DNA of 64,000 nucleotides from Sporomusa ovata DSM 2662. Lineage in GTDB: Bacteria > Bacillota > Negativicutes > Sporomusales > Sporomusaceae. Shown piece after piece: positions 60,574 through 64,000 of the stretch. Each line of letters starts with the position of its first letter. Positions within the stretch are counted from its first letter, which is position 1. A model generated the notes under the pieces. The model worked only from the letters and a program-made list of their open reading frames with translations, had not been told where the DNA came from and made no database searches. A program made the position numbers and the translations under genes. The stretch is from positions 1-64,000 of the forward strand of contig NZ_ASXP01000001.1 of NCBI RefSeq assembly GCF_000445445.1, in the 5' to 3' direction.

Positions 60574-61002
60574 ATGTATTGCTTTTCAACAGTGAAAGAA
60601 TTTTCTGAATTACGAGAAGCTGTGCGAGAAGAACTGACCGAAATGCGGGTTGCAGGAGTTGACCCCTTCTTTGTCGCGATCAATGAGGCTGTGAATAATG
60701 CTATTTTTCATGGTAATAAGCAAGATGAAACTAAAAAAGTACAATTAACCATAACGAATTGGCCAGGGGAAGTCAGAGTCATTATTCGCGACGAGGGTCA
60801 GGGTTTTGCACCAGCGGAGGCAAAGCAAAAGGAAGGTTTGCAGGAAAGTGGACGGGGCATTGAAATTATCAGGCACTGCGTGGATCAGTATTATTTTTCT
60901 TCAGAACCTAGCGAAATAGTTTTGATTAAAAAAGTTGCTAGTTCTCCAATGGTATCTGAATCAAAAATTATAGAAAAGGGGTGTTTAACGAATGCAAATT
61001 GA
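60574..61002 (+). CDS. RsbW-like anti-sigma factor / serine kinase
   Basis: 142 residues, GHKL ATPase fold: N-box FVAINEAVNNAIFHGNK, G1 IIRDEGQGFAP, G2 ESGRGIEIIRH. Such kinases bind a partner (sigma factor or other) and phosphorylate a STAS protein. No sigma-factor gene is adjacent, so the target may be elsewhere. GAGGTGA precedes ATG 60574. Overlaps the STAS gene by 11 bases. Confidence 0.85.
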   Translation: MYCFSTVKEFSELREAVREELTEMRVAGVDPFFVAINEAVNNAIFHGNKQDETKKVQLTITNWPGEVRVIIRDEGQGFAPAEAKQKEGLQESGRGIEIIRHCVDQYYFSSEPSEIVLIKKVASSPMVSESKIIEKGCLTNAN

Positions 61003-61294
61003 TACCAGCATTGTCAATAACCAAGTTATTGTTGATTTGTCCGGCGGATTGTATGTTGAGGGAGCAGAGATTCTGCGGGAAAAACTTATCAAATATATGG
61101 AAAATGGGCAAAAGCACTTTCTGGTAAAGATGCATAAGGTTGACTACATCGACAGCTCCGGACTTGGTGTATTGGTTTCCATTCATAAGCGGACACGGCA
61201 ATGTAATGGCAGTTTGGTGATTGCAGGTACAACCGGCTTTGTCAAAGAATTGTTTGAATTAACCCGCTTGAATAAAGTATTTGATATGCAGTAA
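60992..61294 (+). CDS. STAS-domain anti-anti-sigma factor (RsbV-like)
   Basis: 100 residues. YIDSSGLGVLVSIHK contains the phosphorylatable Ser. Unphosphorylated, it would sequester the kinase; the downstream phosphatase would reactivate it. AAAAGGGG upstream of ATG. Confidence 0.9.
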   Translation: MQIDTSIVNNQVIVDLSGGLYVEGAEILREKLIKYMENGQKHFLVKMHKVDYIDSSGLGVLVSIHKRTRQCNGSLVIAGTTGFVKELFELTRLNKVFDMQ

Positions 61295-61319
61295 CTGAAG
61301 TTGCAAGGGGATGGTAGGA

Positions 61320-62381
61320 ATGAGTGCTATCATGCAAAGCGCCGTTAGTCAGGAAATGTGTGAGTATTGCCAGCGGTTTGATCTATTGGACATGATCAAT
61401 GACGCCGTGCTTTTAGTGGATGCCCAAACTAATGATGTTTTATTTATGAACCAAAAGGCATTGCATATGTATCGGTATGAGCAACAGGAAATTGATAAGC
61501 TGGCAATTGTTGATTTAAGCCATGAGTCGCGGGAAACCGCACGTGAAAAAATGCAAATGGTGGTTGAACGGGCAAAGCGCGGCTATATTTTTCTGGCCAA
61601 TCATGTCAAGAAAGATGGAACGCTATTCAAGGTAGAGATTAGTGCCCGTTGCTTGGTTATGCATGGCAAGGCTGTTATTGCTGCGTTGGTTAGGGATGCA
61701 ACTGCTGACGGTAAAGTGAGGCAGGAATTAGAAATTGCTGGAAAAATTCAGCGGTTGTTGCTGCCGGAGGAGTTAACAACCGCACAGTTCTCTATGCGGA
61801 CTATTTACCAGCCGTTACACGGCTTGAGCGGTGACTTATATGACGTTCAATATAATGAGGACAATCAAACTCTGTTCGGAATTATTCTTGATGTGATGGG
61901 ACATGGCATTGCGGCCACCAGTCAGGGTGGTATTTTGCGTTATCTTTTTCGCCAGGCGGCTGAGAAACATATAGCTGTTAGTGATAAATTAGCATGGATT
62001 AACAATGAAGTTATGCCATTTTTTAGCTGTGGTGGTTTTGCTGCCGCCTTGTTGTTTGAGTTTGATTTCAAAAGTAAGATATTGACGTATTCTTCTGCCG
62101 GGATAAACTATTTTCTTTGTTTAAACAGCAAGGGAGTAGCAGTGATAAAGAGTCCGGGTTTGTTTTTAGGCATTAATGAAAAAGAAGCTTATGATGAGTG
62201 CGTGATGTCTTTTCGGTCAGGTGACAGCTTTTTTTTCTTGACTGATGGCCTCTTTGAAATGCTGGCGCCGCCTATTGATAAATTGTATACTTTTGATACT
62301 TTGTATGAACAGTGCAGAAATTTGCCGATGAACAAAACAATTAAGGATGATGCTTCCGGAGTGGCGATACTTGCGCATTAA
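61320..62381 (+). CDS. PAS-domain PP2C phosphatase (RsbU/SpoIIE type)
   Basis: 353 residues. PAS domain at about 15-135 (MINDAVLLVDAQTNDVLFMN, VKKDGTLFKVEISARCLVMH), then a SpoIIE-type PP2C domain: LSGDLYDVQYNED, GIILDVMGHGIAATSQGGIL, FFLTDGLFEM (metal-binding Asp residues). It would dephosphorylate the STAS protein in response to a ligand sensed by PAS. Start 61320 with AAGGGG upstream. Forms a three-gene switch with the two preceding genes. Confidence 0.9.
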   Translation: MSAIMQSAVSQEMCEYCQRFDLLDMINDAVLLVDAQTNDVLFMNQKALHMYRYEQQEIDKLAIVDLSHESRETAREKMQMVVERAKRGYIFLANHVKKDGTLFKVEISARCLVMHGKAVIAALVRDATADGKVRQELEIAGKIQRLLLPEELTTAQFSMRTIYQPLHGLSGDLYDVQYNEDNQTLFGIILDVMGHGIAATSQGGILRYLFRQAAEKHIAVSDKLAWINNEVMPFFSCGGFAAALLFEFDFKSKILTYSSAGINYFLCLNSKGVAVIKSPGLFLGINEKEAYDECVMSFRSGDSFFFLTDGLFEMLAPPIDKLYTFDTLYEQCRNLPMNKTIKDDASGVAILAH

Positions 62382-62432
62382 TTCATGGTTAATGTTGTGA
62401 CAGATAATTTAGCGAATGGGAGAGTGAATATT

Positions 62433-64000
62433 TTGAAAGCTAAATTAGGTTTCAAATTCGGAGTGAGTTTTGGTATCATTTTACTACTGATGATTATTAT
62501 GACTATTACCTCTTTTGTCAATTTACAAAGCGCAAAAGGAGAGTTAGTAAAAATTGATGAGGCTAATGCACGAATGGCGTTAGCTGATACTATTGCAGTG
62601 CAATACAAAAATACAATAGCTGCTATCCGTGGTTATGCCGCCTTTGGTGAAAACGTATACCTGGGACAAATGGATAATGGTTTTGATAAGCTTTTGACAT
62701 CCGAAAAAGAACTGTTGGCTGTAGCTAGGGCGGACAAGCAGCAGGAAGTGCAGATGTTAATTGATCAAACAAATCAGTATCGAGATATTATTGTAAAGGA
62801 ATATCTGCCAGTAGCCAAGACTTATCATGCTGCTAAGGCAGTGGGAGACTTGGCGCTGGAACGGGAAGCTGGGACAAAATTAAATGAAATTACTAAGCGG
62901 TTGAGACCGTTATCTGAATCAGTAACCGCAAAGGCTGACGGTATTGCAGAAAACAATGTAAATCTTGCGAAAAATTTGATTGACGATAGTATAAACAGGG
63001 CTGACAATAATAGTCGGTTTTCTTTGGTGATCAGTCTAGTTGTATTGATATTGGGACTGGTTATTGCGCTAGTTTTAACTAATATGATCAGGAAACCTAT
63101 ACTTGCTCTCACGGCGATTACCAATCAATACGCCGCAGGAGATTTGCGGGAAATTGTGGAACTCAAGTCTTCCGACGAAGTTGGAGAATTGGGACATTCC
63201 TTGCGTACTATGCATAATCATTTCGTTAGTATGATTACTAATATCCGTTCAGCATCAGGACAACTGGCTATGGCATCAGAACAAATGGCATCATCGACCG
63301 AGGAGGTCACTGCCACCGGAGAGACGATTGCTCAAAGCATGCAGCACTTGTCGGGTGAGGCTGAAACTGGCAATAGTTCTATGCTGGAAGCATCTCAGGC
63401 ACTGGTGGAATTGTCCAGTCTTATTCAAATTGCCAAGAAAAAAGCTAATGATACTTGCAACAGTTCAACAGAGACTTTGGCAGCAGCTGAAAATGGACGG
63501 GCTAAAGTTACTGAATCAGTTAGCAAGATGGATAATATTACAGAACAGACTAAACGATCCAGTCAGATAATAAGCGAATTGAACGATTACTCTCAGCAAA
63601 TTTCCCAGATCATTGATACCATCACGATGATTGCCAAACAGACTAATCTTTTGGCACTTAATGCCGCTATTGAAGCCGCCCGGGCGGGGGAGCACGGACG
63701 TGGGTTTGCGGTGGTTGCGGAAGAGGTGCGCCAGTTGGCTGAACAGTCTAATCAGGGAGCACAGGAAATCACTGCATTAGTTGAGAAAGTTACAGAAAAA
63801 ACACAACTAGCCGTGTTGGCGATGACACAAAACGTAACAGAAGTAGAAGGTGGTGTTATTACTGTTAATGAGGCAGGCTTGGCACTTGATAAAATCTTAC
63901 AGGCAGTGAAGTTTATGGCTGACGAGGCTAGAGAAATTGGTAACATTACCTCAGAACAGGTAGCTAATTCAGACCAAATTGTGAACCTAATCAACGATCT
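62433..64000 (+). CDS. Methyl-accepting chemotaxis protein, partial at right edge
   Basis: 522 codons to the edge. TM1 (FGIILLLMIIMTITSFVNL), a four-helix-bundle sensor (to about residue 185), TM2 (FSLVISLVVLILGLVIALVL), HAMP (MIRKPILALTAITNQYAAGD), and the signalling hairpin tip IAKQTNLLALNAAIEAARAG with GRGFAVVAEEVRQLAEQS. The end lies beyond the window. TTG start at 62433 with GGGAGAG upstream; an in-frame GTG at 62424 is too close to that site. Follows the phosphatase gene after 51 bases. Confidence 0.92.
   Translation, partial: MKAKLGFKFGVSFGIILLLMIIMTITSFVNLQSAKGELVKIDEANARMALADTIAVQYKNTIAAIRGYAAFGENVYLGQMDNGFDKLLTSEKELLAVARADKQQEVQMLIDQTNQYRDIIVKEYLPVAKTYHAAKAVGDLALEREAGTKLNEITKRLRPLSESVTAKADGIAENNVNLAKNLIDDSINRADNNSRFSLVISLVVLILGLVIALVLTNMIRKPILALTAITNQYAAGDLREIVELKSSDEVGELGHSLRTMHNHFVSMITNIRSASGQLAMASEQMASSTEEVTATGETIAQSMQHLSGEAETGNSSMLEASQALVELSSLIQIAKKKANDTCNSSTETLAAAENGRAKVTESVSKMDNITEQTKRSSQIISELNDYSQQISQIIDTITMIAKQTNLLALNAAIEAARAGEHGRGFAVVAEEVRQLAEQSNQGAQEITALVEKVTEKTQLAVLAMTQNVTEVEGGVITVNEAGLALDKILQAVKFMADEAREIGNITSEQVANSDQIVNLIND

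Overview
The window looks like a chromosome segment of a flagellated, anaerobic Firmicute with an outer membrane, most probably a Negativicute of the Sporomusa/Pelosinus type. The evidence is a mixture of Firmicute traits (strong Shine-Dalgarno sites, T-box, cobalamin riboswitch, DUF1540, DUF2680 and DUF3842 proteins, BusR-like regulator, holin-like toxin remnant) with diderm traits (TolC, a TonB-dependent receptor, ExbB/ExbD). The species assignment is inference; the gene calls come from reading the translated sequence.

Layout. 1-1.6 kb: an IS1634-family transposase running off the left edge, next to a broken DNA alkylation repair gene. 1.66 kb: tRNA-Val(CAC), then a repeat-rich gap. 2.3-5.9 kb: a TetR/zinc-ribbon pair, a decayed holin-like toxin locus, a MarR-MFS (fosmidomycin-resistance type) operon with clear operators, and the tail of a lost DHA2 transporter. 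6.1-7.9 kb: a fused MetF-MetV methylenetetrahydrofolate reductase and a DUF1540 protein. 8.0-12.8 kb: a decaying two-component system followed by a TolC/MFP/MacB-like exporter whose ATPase has a large in-frame deletion. 12.9-25.5 kb: a late flagellar operon (flgD, flgE, two flgK, flgL, fliD, a FlgN/FliT-like chaperone, fliS, csrA, flagellin), with several proteins enlarged by Ser/Thr/Ala-rich insertions. 25.6-31.4 kb: a two-component system with twin upstream motifs, a periplasmic asparaginase, an L,D-transpeptidase and an aminotransferase.

31.6-41.7 kb reads as an osmotic/ion homeostasis neighbourhood: a glucosyl-3-phosphoglycerate synthase-like enzyme, two head-to-head NhaD/ArsB-type permeases (one with a promoter-hairpin-hairpin leader), an amino-acid racemase, an OpuC-type osmoprotectant ABC transporter and a BusR-like (GntR plus RCK_C) regulator that in its family answers to c-di-AMP. 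41.7-46.2 kb: an FAD oxidoreductase, a DUF2680 secreted protein with PhoB-type direct repeats in its promoter, and a two-component pair. 46.2-52.6 kb: two paralogous SAM methyltransferases flank an FmdE-like protein, a T-box-controlled fusion of a TIM-barrel isomerase with an acyl-CoA synthetase, a DUF3842 gene with a riboswitch-like leader, and the tail of a lost molybdenum-hydroxylase flavin subunit.

52.8-60.3 kb is a cobalamin-riboswitch-controlled B12 uptake operon (BtuF, ExbB, ExbD, a possible tonB scar, BtuB, BtuC, BtuD with an extra domain, CobO). 60.5-64 kb: an RsbW-like kinase, a STAS antagonist, a PAS-PP2C phosphatase and a chemotaxis receptor cut by the right edge.

The strongest candidates for new biology are cis-regulatory RNAs: the T-box on the isomerase/acyl-CoA-synthetase fusion, the NhaD leader and the DUF3842 leader. 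The twin motif shared by the two halves of a two-component system comes next. A second theme is gene erosion, with at least seven broken genes in 64 kb.
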